From Maribacter litoralis (GTDB lineage Bacteria; Bacteroidota; Bacteroidia; Flavobacteriales; Flavobacteriaceae): DNA of 64,000 nucleotides. The stretch spans positions 558,001 to 622,000 of the forward strand of contig NZ_QCZD01000001.1 of the NCBI RefSeq assembly GCF_003075045.1, written 5' to 3'. The notes beneath the pieces were generated by a model. The model made no database searches. It was not told where the DNA came from and was given only the letters and a program-made list of their open reading frames with translations. Both the position numbers and the translations under genes were made by a program. Shown here in pieces: positions 43,774 through 52,172 of this stretch. The first letter of the stretch is position 1, and every line of letters begins with the position of its first letter.

Positions 43774-45123
43774 ATGAACGAAATTTACATTTACATAGCC
43801 ATAACAATCCTCTGCCTTGCCATTGGCTATTTTCTTGGTAATTATATTCAGCTGTTAAAAACGAAATCCCGACAAAGTATGTTAGAGGAGCGGGAGCAGC
43901 AAATGCATAATAACCTTTCTGTTTTTCAAGACCGACTACAGGAAAGTGAAAAACAAAAACTTCAACTACAATCTGAAAAAGAACTTTTAAGCCATAAAAT
44001 TGTTCGCTACCAAGCAGATATTGAAAATTTACAGCATAAGAACAGTGAGCAGAAAGATGAAGTTGAAAACCTTCAAGAAAAATTCACCAAAGAGTTTGAA
44101 AATCTTGCAAATAAAATTTTAGAAGAAAAAAGTTTAAAATTTACAGAGCGTAACGAGAAGAACATAAAAAACATCCTCTCTCCTTTAAATGAAAAAATAC
44201 TGCTTTTTGAAAAGAAGGTGGAAGAAAGTCAAAAGGAAAACATAAGTATTCATTCAGCTTTAAAGGAACAATTATTAAACCTACAGACCCAAAACATTAA
44301 AATTACCCAAGAAGCTGAGAATTTGACCAAAGCCTTAAAAGGTGACAGCAAAATGCAAGGTAATTGGGGAGAGTTGGTATTAGAGCGTGTTTTGGAGAAA
44401 TCGGGATTGGAAAAAGACAGGGAATACACCGTACAGCAAAGTTTTACCCGTGATGACGGAAGCCGAGTACTACCCGATGTTATCATCAACTTACCCGATG
44501 GCAAGAAAATGGTGGTGGATTCTAAAGTTTCCCTTACAGATTACGAGCGTTACGTAAATGCCGAAGATGAGCTTAAAGAGAAGTATTTAAAAGACCACTT
44601 TAACTCTCTTCGAAGACATGTAGACCAATTATCCGCTAAAAAGTACGAAGACCTTTATGAAATGGAGAGTCCCGATTTTGTACTGATGTTCGTACCAATA
44701 GAACCTGCTTTTGCTATTGCCATAAATCATGATAGTTCATTGTACAATATAGCATTTGAACAGAATATAATTATTGTTACGCCCTCTACTCTTTTGGCTA
44801 CCCTACGTACTATTGACAGTATGTGGAACAACGAAAAACAACAACGAAATGCCATTGAAATTGCCCGACAAGCGGGTGCTCTTTATGACAAGTTCGAAGG
44901 CTTTGTTGGTGACCTTATGAAGGTGGGTAAAAAAATGGACGATGCCAAAAGTGAATATCGTGGCGCAATGAACAAATTGATAGAAGGTAGAGGCAATATT
45001 GTGACCAGTATAGAAAAGCTTAAAAAAATGGGTGCAAAAGCAAAAAAATCTATCCCAGAATCCTTAATTAATCGTGCAATGGAAGATGAGGATTTTGAAG
45101 AAGAACCTAAATTAAAATTATAA
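43774..45123 (+). CDS. rmuC: DNA recombination protein RmuC
   Basis: Protein of 449 residues with an N-terminal transmembrane helix (5-24), a long coiled coil (about 30-200) and the RmuC domain (about 200-400), seen in KMQGNWGELVLERVLEKSGLEKDREY, VVDSKVSLTDYERY, VPIEPAFAIA and RQAGALYDKFEGFV. The family is related to restriction-type nucleases and limits inversions at short repeats. It is followed 33 bases later by a small membrane protein, with no terminator between them. Confidence 0.95.
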   Translation: MNEIYIYIAITILCLAIGYFLGNYIQLLKTKSRQSMLEEREQQMHNNLSVFQDRLQESEKQKLQLQSEKELLSHKIVRYQADIENLQHKNSEQKDEVENLQEKFTKEFENLANKILEEKSLKFTERNEKNIKNILSPLNEKILLFEKKVEESQKENISIHSALKEQLLNLQTQNIKITQEAENLTKALKGDSKMQGNWGELVLERVLEKSGLEKDREYTVQQSFTRDDGSRVLPDVIINLPDGKKMVVDSKVSLTDYERYVNAEDELKEKYLKDHFNSLRRHVDQLSAKKYEDLYEMESPDFVLMFVPIEPAFAIAINHDSSLYNIAFEQNIIIVTPSTLLATLRTIDSMWNNEKQQRNAIEIARQAGALYDKFEGFVGDLMKVGKKMDDAKSEYRGAMNKLIEGRGNIVTSIEKLKKMGAKAKKSIPESLINRAMEDEDFEEEPKLKL

Positions 45124-45156
45124 ACCAACCACTTATTATACATTAAAACTAAACAC

Positions 45157-45522
45157 ATGAAAAAGATCGTTTCATTATTTTTATTAGGCATTGTCGTAAT
45201 CGGTGCGCTTTATTATGCCTTTATATACTTCGTAACCTTTAGCGAAGGTGTACGCTCTGGAGAACTCATTAAAATAAGCCACAAAGGCGTACTGGTTAAA
45301 ACTTGGGAAGGTGAAATTAGCCAGGGAATTTCTGGTGCACAAATTTTCTCATTTTCCGTATTGGACAAGGATAAAGAGGTCATAGAAAAATTACAGGAAT
45401 ACCAAGGTCAGTATGTAAAGGTGAATTATGTAGAACGCTATACGACCTTCTTTTGGTTGGGCGACACCAAATACTTCATTACCGAAGTTCACCCTGAAAA
45501 ATCACCTCATTTTAGAAATTAA
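45157..45522 (+). CDS. Small membrane protein of unknown function
   Basis: Protein of 121 residues with one N-terminal helix (3-27) and a soluble domain, probably a beta-barrel: SGELIKISHKGVLVKTWEGEISQG, then FSVLDKDKEVIEKLQEYQGQYVKVNYVERY and WLGDTKYFITEV. Related flavobacterial proteins are sometimes labelled 6-phosphogluconate dehydrogenase; this protein has none of that enzyme's motifs and the label appears to be wrong. It may be anchored with its domain in the periplasm. Confidence 0.7.
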   Translation: MKKIVSLFLLGIVVIGALYYAFIYFVTFSEGVRSGELIKISHKGVLVKTWEGEISQGISGAQIFSFSVLDKDKEVIEKLQEYQGQYVKVNYVERYTTFFWLGDTKYFITEVHPEKSPHFRN

Positions 45523-45552
45523 CTAACCCCAGAATATTATAGCAACAAGTTT

Positions 45553-46098
45553 ATGGAAAAGTTTAAAAGTGTAAAAGAATCTAGAGTTTCTATAACAGAG
45601 TTGATGCTTCCGTCCCACTCTAATTTTGGAGGAAAGGTACATGGCGGGCATATATTGAACTTAATGGATCAAATTGCCTTTGCCTGTGCCTCTAAACACT
45701 CTCAACAGTATTGTGTAACCGCTTCTGTTAATCGAGTAAACTTTCTAAACCCTATTGAAGTGGGTGAACTGGTCACTTTGAAAGCAAGCATCAACTATAC
45801 AGGTAGAACATCTATGGTAGTTGGTGTTCGTGTAGAATCGGAAAATATAACATCGGGTACTAAAAAGCATTGCAATTCATCATATTTCACCATGGTAGCT
45901 AAGGGAACAGATGGTAAAAATGTTCCCGTACCAGGTCTTATCATAACAGATGATCAAGGAGTAAGAAGATTTGCACGCAGCAAATACCGTAAACTTGAAG
46001 CTCAAGAAAGAGACACCAAGTTTGAATCTAAATCCTTCAACTCAGAAGATTATATTAAAGAATTGAAATCTGAGAATATTAAGATTGATATGAAGTAA
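45553..46098 (+). CDS. Acyl-CoA thioesterase (hotdog fold)
   Basis: Acyl-CoA hydrolase of 181 residues with one hotdog domain. The signature FGGKVHGGHILNLMDQIAFACASKHS (residues 25-50) includes the conserved Gly/His/Asp-type motif, and AKGTDGKNVPVPGL follows the central helix-strand unit. It is like the BACH/YciA group, which releases free fatty acid and CoA. The 3' end overlaps the convergent pgl gene by 20 bases. Confidence 0.9.
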   Translation: MEKFKSVKESRVSITELMLPSHSNFGGKVHGGHILNLMDQIAFACASKHSQQYCVTASVNRVNFLNPIEVGELVTLKASINYTGRTSMVVGVRVESENITSGTKKHCNSSYFTMVAKGTDGKNVPVPGLIITDDQGVRRFARSKYRKLEAQERDTKFESKSFNSEDYIKELKSENIKIDMK

Positions 46099-46804
46099 GC
46101 AATTTTGCCGCGGCAGCATCTAAGAACCAGACCAAGTCTTTTGTTTTAGGCGCCACGTGACTTGCTGGGTAATCTATATACCCTTCTTCCCTATCCACAA
46201 TTACTTTCACTTTTTCAGCCTTGCTCTCCCCTGTTACCAAAAAAGTAACGGTTTTGGCATTATTGATTATTCTACCGGTAAGTGAAACTCGTTTTTGACC
46301 AGATTCTGGGTGTGTAGCCACTTCGCAATTATCTGGAGAAACCCATAAATTGATTTCGTGCGGAAAAATAGATGCCGTATGCCCGTCATCACCCATACCC
46401 AAAATCACTAAATCGAATTGAGGCAAGCCCAATTCTTTTGGTAATTCTTTTTCCAGCAGTTCTCCATATCGTTTTGCTTCTTGCTTTGGATCTGCCTCAC
46501 CTTTTATTCTATGAATATTTCCTTCTGGTATATCTACTTTAGAAATAAGATGCTCAACCGTCATTTTATAATTGCTCTCATCATCATCTGGTGCAACACA
46601 CCTTTCATCTCCCCAATACAAATGAATATTTTTCCAATCTATATCATTTGAAAATTCATCCGCTAAAACATCGAACACTATTTTAGGTGTACTACCACCA
46701 GATAAGGCAATGTGAAAAGCCTCTTGAGTACCCGATTTTTCAATTAGATACTTAGAGAACTCTTCTGCTACCTTTATTTTATTTTGATATACTTTTAATT
46801 CCAT
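46079..46804 (-). CDS. pgl: 6-phosphogluconolactonase
   Basis: Cytoplasmic lactonase of 241 residues, second step of the oxidative pentose phosphate pathway. The family marks are ALSGGSTPKIVFDVLA (33-48), HLYWGDERCVAPDDDESNY and LVILGMGDDGHTASIFP (near 130-147). It follows zwf by 34 bases in the same direction, so the first two pathway enzymes are made from one transcript. Confidence 0.96.
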   Translation of the reverse strand: MELKVYQNKIKVAEEFSKYLIEKSGTQEAFHIALSGGSTPKIVFDVLADEFSNDIDWKNIHLYWGDERCVAPDDDESNYKMTVEHLISKVDIPEGNIHRIKGEADPKQEAKRYGELLEKELPKELGLPQFDLVILGMGDDGHTASIFPHEINLWVSPDNCEVATHPESGQKRVSLTGRIINNAKTVTFLVTGESKAEKVKVIVDREEGYIDYPASHVAPKTKDLVWFLDAAAAKLLTSYQS

Positions 46805-46838
46805 TCTAAACTTTTACTTTAATTATAATGCCGTTTAA

Positions 46839-48371
46839 TTAGCAAATAACACAATAGCCAGATTCGTCTGCCAAGTTCTCGCTAGGGTTACGCCACTCAC
46901 CCAATCCTTCTATAAGATCATTGGCGTTTTCTGGTCCCCAAACACCGGCTGCATAACCGTACATTTTTACATCTTTACTATTTTTCCAATACTCTAGAAT
47001 TGGATCCACAAATGCCCAGGCAGCTTCAACCTCATCTGCTCTTGCATATAAAGTAGCATCACCTTGCATGGCATCTAACAACAGACGCTCGTATGCTTCC
47101 ATTACGTGAGTTTCGGTTAAACTAGAATAGTAGAAATCCATATTTGCACGTTCTACTTCAAAACCTTGACCAGGTACCTTTACTCCAAATTTAATCAAGA
47201 TTCCCTCATCGGGCTGAATTCGAATGACTAATTTATTGTCTTTATTACTTATGCCCGACTCTTTAAATATCTGATGATGTGGAGTTTTAAAATGTATAAC
47301 TACCTCTGTTACCTTTGTAGGCATTCGCTTGGCCGTTCTTACATAAAAAGGTACATCTGCCCAACGCCAGTTATCGACAAAGAACTTAATTGCAGCAAAT
47401 GTCTCTGTTGTTGAGTTTTCATCTACACCTTCTTCTTCACGGTATCCCTTTACTTCTTGACCATCAATTTTAGAGGCTACATACTGTGCCCTGATCGTAT
47501 TTTCAAAAAGCGTTTGCTCATCCTTCATAATCTTAAGAGACTTCAATGCCTTCAATTTCTCATTACGAATTTCTTCCGCATCTGCACTTAATGGAGGCTC
47601 CATTACTATTAATGCAACAATTTGCAATAAATGGCTCTGAAACATATCTCTCAATGCACCAGATTTATCATAATAGCCACCTCTTTTTTCAACACCTACA
47701 CTTTCTGCATTGGTAATTTCCACATGGTGAATATAGTTACGGTTCCAAAGTGGCTCAAAAATACTGTTGGCAAAACGCGTTACCAATAAATTCTGTACCG
47801 TTTCTTTACCTAAATAGTGATCAATTCTAAATATCTGACCTTCCTTAAAATAGGTATGTAGCCCATCATTAAGTTCCTTAGCTGATTCTAAACTATAGCC
47901 AAATGGCTTTTCTACAATTAGTCTTCTCCAACCTCTAGATTCGTCATTCAACCCTTGATCAGATAAATTCTTCGCAATTGGTTCATATAAACTAGGTGGT
48001 GTAGACAAATAGAACATATGGTTACCATTGGTGCCATATTTTTGATCTAAATCTGAAATACGTTTTTCTAAACGCTCATAAGAGGTATCATAGTCTGAAC
48101 CTAAATCTTCATAAAAAAGCTTATCGGCAAATTTCTGAATATAATCCGCATCGAACTCCTCTCGCTCCTTTTCTAAATATGGACTTTCTAAAACTACTTT
48201 GTTTCTAAATATTAAATCGCCCAAATCACTCCTACTCACACCTAATACCACAAAATTTTCAGGAAGATCGTTTCCTTTATATAAATTGAATATTGCAGGT
48301 ATTAGTTTTCTTGCCGTTAAATCTCCAGATGCTCCAAAAATTACGAGCATATGATTTTCTGTCTTTTTCAT
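46839..48371 (-). CDS. zwf: Glucose-6-phosphate 1-dehydrogenase
   Basis: Enzyme of 510 residues that oxidises glucose 6-phosphate and produces NADPH. It begins with a Rossmann motif IFGASGDLTARKLIPAIF (10-27); the substrate-binding signature RIDHYLGKE lies near 180, and EKPFGY and NAESVGVEKRGGYYD follow. The length is typical. It is divergent from the 6-phosphogluconate dehydrogenase gene, with a 187-base control region between them, so all three oxidative-branch genes may be co-regulated. Confidence 0.97.
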   Translation of the reverse strand: MKKTENHMLVIFGASGDLTARKLIPAIFNLYKGNDLPENFVVLGVSRSDLGDLIFRNKVVLESPYLEKEREEFDADYIQKFADKLFYEDLGSDYDTSYERLEKRISDLDQKYGTNGNHMFYLSTPPSLYEPIAKNLSDQGLNDESRGWRRLIVEKPFGYSLESAKELNDGLHTYFKEGQIFRIDHYLGKETVQNLLVTRFANSIFEPLWNRNYIHHVEITNAESVGVEKRGGYYDKSGALRDMFQSHLLQIVALIVMEPPLSADAEEIRNEKLKALKSLKIMKDEQTLFENTIRAQYVASKIDGQEVKGYREEEGVDENSTTETFAAIKFFVDNWRWADVPFYVRTAKRMPTKVTEVVIHFKTPHHQIFKESGISNKDNKLVIRIQPDEGILIKFGVKVPGQGFEVERANMDFYYSSLTETHVMEAYERLLLDAMQGDATLYARADEVEAAWAFVDPILEYWKNSKDVKMYGYAAGVWGPENANDLIEGLGEWRNPSENLADESGYCVIC

Positions 48372-48558
48372 TTTTAGGTAGATATTCTTTTATTCGTCAA
48401 ATATCTTAAAAAGTACGCCATTATCGGGCTTTATTAAGATACAATTTGGATTTAAAGTCAATATTTTAAATTATTTTTGATTCGCATTATGTTACAAACA
48501 ACAAACAGCTATTAAGTTGTAACATTTCAATGTCTTTTAATTATAAAACATTCAATTT

Positions 48559-49959
48559 ATGTATGATTTTGGTTTAGTAGGTCTTGGGGTAATGGGACAA
48601 AATTTTATCTTAAACGTGGCAGATAACGGATTTTCTGCCTATGGATATGATTTAGATGATGAAAAAGTTGAGGCCTTAAAGACTTTAGGTGGAGATTTAG
48701 ATAAAGTAAGTGCTTCTAGCAACATAAAAACATTTGTAAAAAATTTAAAGCAGCCTCGTAAAATTATGCTTTTGGTACCGGCGGGAAAAATTGTCGATGG
48801 GGTAATAGAATCACTTTTACCGCATATAGACAAGGGTGATATCATCATTGATGGCGGAAACTCCTTTTTTACCGATACCGATAGAAGAGAAGCCGGTTTA
48901 CAAGAAAAAGGAATCAACTTTTTTGGTGCCGGTGTATCTGGTGGCGCAAAAGGTGCCCGTAGAGGACCAAGCATTATGCCTGGTGGTTCAAAATCTGCGT
49001 ACGAGCATATTCAACCAATTTTTGAAGCCGTATCGGCAAAATATAATGGTGAACCATGTGTTGCCTATTTAGGACCTAAATCTGCCGGAAACTATGTGAA
49101 AATGGTTCACAATGGTATAGAATACGGGTTAATGCAACTAACTTCTGAAATTTATGATGTTCTTAAAAAAGGAGGTGATTATGATAATGATGAGTTACAT
49201 AGCACTTTTGCCAAATGGAACTCAGGTAGACTGCAATCTTTTTTAGTTGAGATTACATCTGAAATTTTTGAGCAGGAAGATGATTTGACCAAAGGCAGAT
49301 TGGTAGATCAAATTCTAGATAAGGCAAAACAAAAAGGTACCGGTAAATGGACAAGCCAAAATGCCATGGATCTTGGTATTCCTGTACCATCTATAGACGT
49401 TGCTGTTAGTATGCGTGAACTATCTGCCCTAAAGGATGAAAGAATCAAAGCTGATGCTTTGTATGACAGACCATCTGTTACACATATGGATAAAAAGAAG
49501 TTAGAAGAGCTTACCGAAAAAGCGCTTTACTTTTCATTCATTATCACATATTCTCAAGGTCTTCATCAATTGGCAGATGCCTCTAAAGAATATGGTTACG
49601 ATTTGGATATATCGGTTATTGCAAAAATATGGAGAGCGGGTTGTATTATACGTGCCGGACTTTTAGCAGATATTACAGAAGCATTTAAAGCGGAACCAAC
49701 ATTACCTAATCTTTTACTTTCTCCTAATTTTGTTGACAAAGTAAAAGATACGGTTGGTGCAGCTAGAGAATTAGTGGCATTTGGAGCACAGAACGGAATT
49801 CCTTTACCTGGACTATCAAATTCACTTACATATTTTGATGCATATACTTCTAGCAAGTTGCCATTAAATTTAATTCAAGCACAACGTGATTATTTCGGTT
49901 CTCATACGTATGAGCGTTTAGATCGCGAAGGTATTTTCCATACGGAATGGGAAGATTAA
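48559..49959 (+). CDS. gnd: 6-phosphogluconate dehydrogenase (decarboxylating)
   Basis: Third oxidative pentose phosphate enzyme, 466 residues: 6-phosphogluconate to ribulose 5-phosphate, CO2 and NADPH. The cofactor motif is GLVGLGVMGQNFILNVADNG at the N-terminus; IIDGGNSFFTDT, GVSGGAKGARRGPSIMPGG and the catalytic YVKMVHNGIEYGLMQ (near 180) follow. The C-terminal part includes IWRAGCIIRA. The length and motifs match the short homodimeric gnd/gndA type. Confidence 0.97.
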   Translation: MYDFGLVGLGVMGQNFILNVADNGFSAYGYDLDDEKVEALKTLGGDLDKVSASSNIKTFVKNLKQPRKIMLLVPAGKIVDGVIESLLPHIDKGDIIIDGGNSFFTDTDRREAGLQEKGINFFGAGVSGGAKGARRGPSIMPGGSKSAYEHIQPIFEAVSAKYNGEPCVAYLGPKSAGNYVKMVHNGIEYGLMQLTSEIYDVLKKGGDYDNDELHSTFAKWNSGRLQSFLVEITSEIFEQEDDLTKGRLVDQILDKAKQKGTGKWTSQNAMDLGIPVPSIDVAVSMRELSALKDERIKADALYDRPSVTHMDKKKLEELTEKALYFSFIITYSQGLHQLADASKEYGYDLDISVIAKIWRAGCIIRAGLLADITEAFKAEPTLPNLLLSPNFVDKVKDTVGAARELVAFGAQNGIPLPGLSNSLTYFDAYTSSKLPLNLIQAQRDYFGSHTYERLDREGIFHTEWED

Positions 49960-49969
49960 AATATGACAT

Positions 49970-50506
49970 TTGAAAAATAGAAAGTTTATTGGTGGTATTT
50001 GCCTTTTTTGTATTCTTGCAATAACAGTATTCTCTTGCAGACAAAAATCTGCGGAAGAGGTGCCTGTTGAGATTTTAGATAATCATACATTGAATAGAAA
50101 GGCAAATACCGCCTCAAACAATGCTCTTAAAAGACAAGTTTACGTACCTATTTATTCAGATATCTATAATCAAACAAGAGATTCTCGAACGCTACTGACG
50201 GCTACTTTGAGTATTAGAAATACTAGTTTAAAAGATAGCCTTTTCGTAAGTAAGATCGACTATTACAATACCGAAGGAGATTTGGTACGAAGCTATATAG
50301 ACTCCCCTATTTATCTTACCCCAATGGAAACTATTGATTATGTCATAGAACAACAAGACACCTCGGGTGGTAGTGGTGCTAATTTTATGATAGATTGGTA
50401 TTCAAAGAAAAAATTAAATCCTTTGTTTCAAGCTGTTATGGTAGGTGGTCTGGGAGCTCAGGCATTCTCTTTCACCACTGAAGGCATTGAAGTTTTCGAA
50501 GAATAG
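49970..50506 (+). CDS. DUF3124 domain-containing lipoprotein
   Basis: Lipoprotein of 178 residues starting at TTG 49970; the nearby ATG (49963) reaches a stop within five codons. The lipobox (ITVFSC) ends the signal peptide. The mature part RQVYVPIYSDIYNQTRDSRTLLTATLSIRNTS and DYYNTEGDLVRSYIDSPIYLTPMET match DUF3124, a beta-sandwich family without known function. It follows gnd by 10 bases and is probably co-transcribed. Confidence 0.85.
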   Translation: MKNRKFIGGICLFCILAITVFSCRQKSAEEVPVEILDNHTLNRKANTASNNALKRQVYVPIYSDIYNQTRDSRTLLTATLSIRNTSLKDSLFVSKIDYYNTEGDLVRSYIDSPIYLTPMETIDYVIEQQDTSGGSGANFMIDWYSKKKLNPLFQAVMVGGLGAQAFSFTTEGIEVFEE

Positions 50507-50554
50507 CTCTAAGCTTTTAAAATATACTTAAGTCTACTTATCACACTACACAAC

Positions 50555-50893
50555 ATGTATACCATTTATGTTATAGAACTATCTAAAAAAGTATACACTG
50601 AACATAGAAAATTCAGAGAAGCCAACCCGCAATTTAACGGTGTGTTAGAATGCTTGTATGTGGGCATGACCAGTAAAACCCCAAAGGAACGATTTGATCA
50701 ACACAAGAAGGGAACTTTAAGCAAAAAAGGACACAACATATCTTCTAAAATTGTTAACAAGTACGGACTCTACCTACGCGGTAGTCTTTTTAACCACATA
50801 GACCCAGTAACTACAAGAGCAGAAGCATTAAAAATTGAAAAGGAGCTTGCTCTAGAGCTAAGGCGAAAAAAGTATGCCGTTTGGTTTAATTAA
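50555..50893 (+). CDS. GIY-YIG-like protein
   Basis: Small soluble protein of 112 residues. YTIYVIEL near the start and CLYVGMTSKTPKERFDQHKKG (33-53) resemble the two strands and the R...H motif of GIY-YIG nucleases, and EAEALKIEKELALELR-type residues in the C-terminal helix (TRAEALKIEKELALELR, 85-101) could supply the catalytic glutamate. The first GIY strand is weak (IYVIEL). It may be a small DNA-acting enzyme; the target is unknown. It is convergent with the PycTM gene. Confidence 0.65.
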   Translation: MYTIYVIELSKKVYTEHRKFREANPQFNGVLECLYVGMTSKTPKERFDQHKKGTLSKKGHNISSKIVNKYGLYLRGSLFNHIDPVTTRAEALKIEKELALELRRKKYAVWFN

Positions 50894-50899
50894 AATTAC

Positions 50900-52123
50900 C
50901 TATTGCTCTGGTATAGGTGTTACAGCATCTAATAGTTCATCTTCCATACCATAGTACTTTAATGCGAATCCAAAGGCAACAACAGACAGTATTATTCCTA
51001 TAATGAAAATGGTATACGTCCACCTCAATAATCGGTACTTTTCTTGTAAAACCTTACCTAGATAATACAAGTCCATACTCAATGAATCATAAATAGTATC
51101 TTGGCTCTTTATGATATCTCTAATCTTTGATTTAAAGTCTTTCACATTCATGGTATGAAAATTACCGAAGAAGAGATAATTTGTATCCTTTTTATTGATT
51201 TCGTTTTCAACCACATCTTCATTATCAACCTTTGGTCTAGTAGCCAATACCGACATGATCATTGAAGCAATACTAAATAGAACGAAAATAACCGTAGGAT
51301 AAATAAGATATGAATTTGATGGCGTATCTAGTTTAGGCAATAAATTAGCTAACAAAAGAGAGATTATAATAGCATTGACAGATAAAAGAATATTTGCCTT
51401 GGTATCTGCAATATCACTTAATTTTATATGATTTCTTAATTCAATTCGATATAGGGATTGAATAGCTCTCTGCGGACTTTCATCTTTTAGCTTAGCTTTT
51501 AAAACTTCTTTCCTTTCTGTTTTTTCCGCTTTCTGCAACCGTGAAATCAACGAAAGAATATTATCTTCTTTCTCTTCTTGCCAATTTTCCTTTGCATATT
51601 CGGTATAAAACCGATGTTTTACCCTTAATTCTTCTACATAATCTAAACGCCATGTATCCATATCGGGTACAGATTTGTCAAAATTTTCAAGTTCAAGCCT
51701 CAACAACTGTAACATCTCTTCAAAATCCTCTGAGGCGTAAAACCATGTACGCACATCTTTTACAATCTTCTCAGATACACTCTTCGGTTCTTTATTGTTC
51801 CAAGCGCTACGTATTAAATAGAGTACTTTGTCGATTTTATCTTTATCAACATTATTATTCTGCAAATAGTTAGACGCCAACTGCACACTTTCCTCTACAT
51901 GATTGTTATAATCTTCTGCATAACCGGCATGAATAAAACAAGTAGCAATTAAGATCTCATTTCTATCGTTCTTGGACACTTCACTATCTTCCAATATTTT
52001 TTCTGCCTTACCTATGGTTTTCTTGGCATAACCTTGGGTATGAAAAAGAAAATTCTTGTTCATCTGTTCAGCTAACAAGTTCTTTATATATTTCTCGGTT
52101 TTTTTTACTAGAATCTCAGTCAT
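50900..52123 (-). CDS. Degenerate HD domain fused to a Pycsar-type membrane effector domain
   Basis: Protein of 407 residues. The N-terminal half (about 20-165) has HD-phosphohydrolase form, but the metal-binding HD pair is H65-A66 (CFIHAGYAEDYNNHVEES), and the downstream DAD-like motif reads D124-V-R (VKDVRTWFY). The C-terminal half (about 215-405) has RIELRNHIKLSDIADTKANILLSVNAIIISLLL, three or four membrane helices and RYLL-type ends, which I recognise as the PycTM (DUF5706) domain of Pycsar effectors. No pyrimidine cyclase gene is in the window, so a full Pycsar defence unit cannot be shown. Confidence 0.78.
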   Translation of the reverse strand: MTEILVKKTEKYIKNLLAEQMNKNFLFHTQGYAKKTIGKAEKILEDSEVSKNDRNEILIATCFIHAGYAEDYNNHVEESVQLASNYLQNNNVDKDKIDKVLYLIRSAWNNKEPKSVSEKIVKDVRTWFYASEDFEEMLQLLRLELENFDKSVPDMDTWRLDYVEELRVKHRFYTEYAKENWQEEKEDNILSLISRLQKAEKTERKEVLKAKLKDESPQRAIQSLYRIELRNHIKLSDIADTKANILLSVNAIIISLLLANLLPKLDTPSNSYLIYPTVIFVLFSIASMIMSVLATRPKVDNEDVVENEINKKDTNYLFFGNFHTMNVKDFKSKIRDIIKSQDTIYDSLSMDLYYLGKVLQEKYRLLRWTYTIFIIGIILSVVAFGFALKYYGMEDELLDAVTPIPEQ

Positions 52124-52172
52124 AATTTTATATTTCTAATTTCAACAATTTGGCATTAGCTCTTGATGAAAT

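Noticed and set aside
45157..45522. 6-phosphogluconate dehydrogenase label for the 121-residue protein
   Set aside because: No Rossmann or catalytic motif; the real enzyme is at 48559-49959.
50900..52123. A complete Pycsar defence system
   Set aside because: No uridylate or cytidylate cyclase gene lies in the window.
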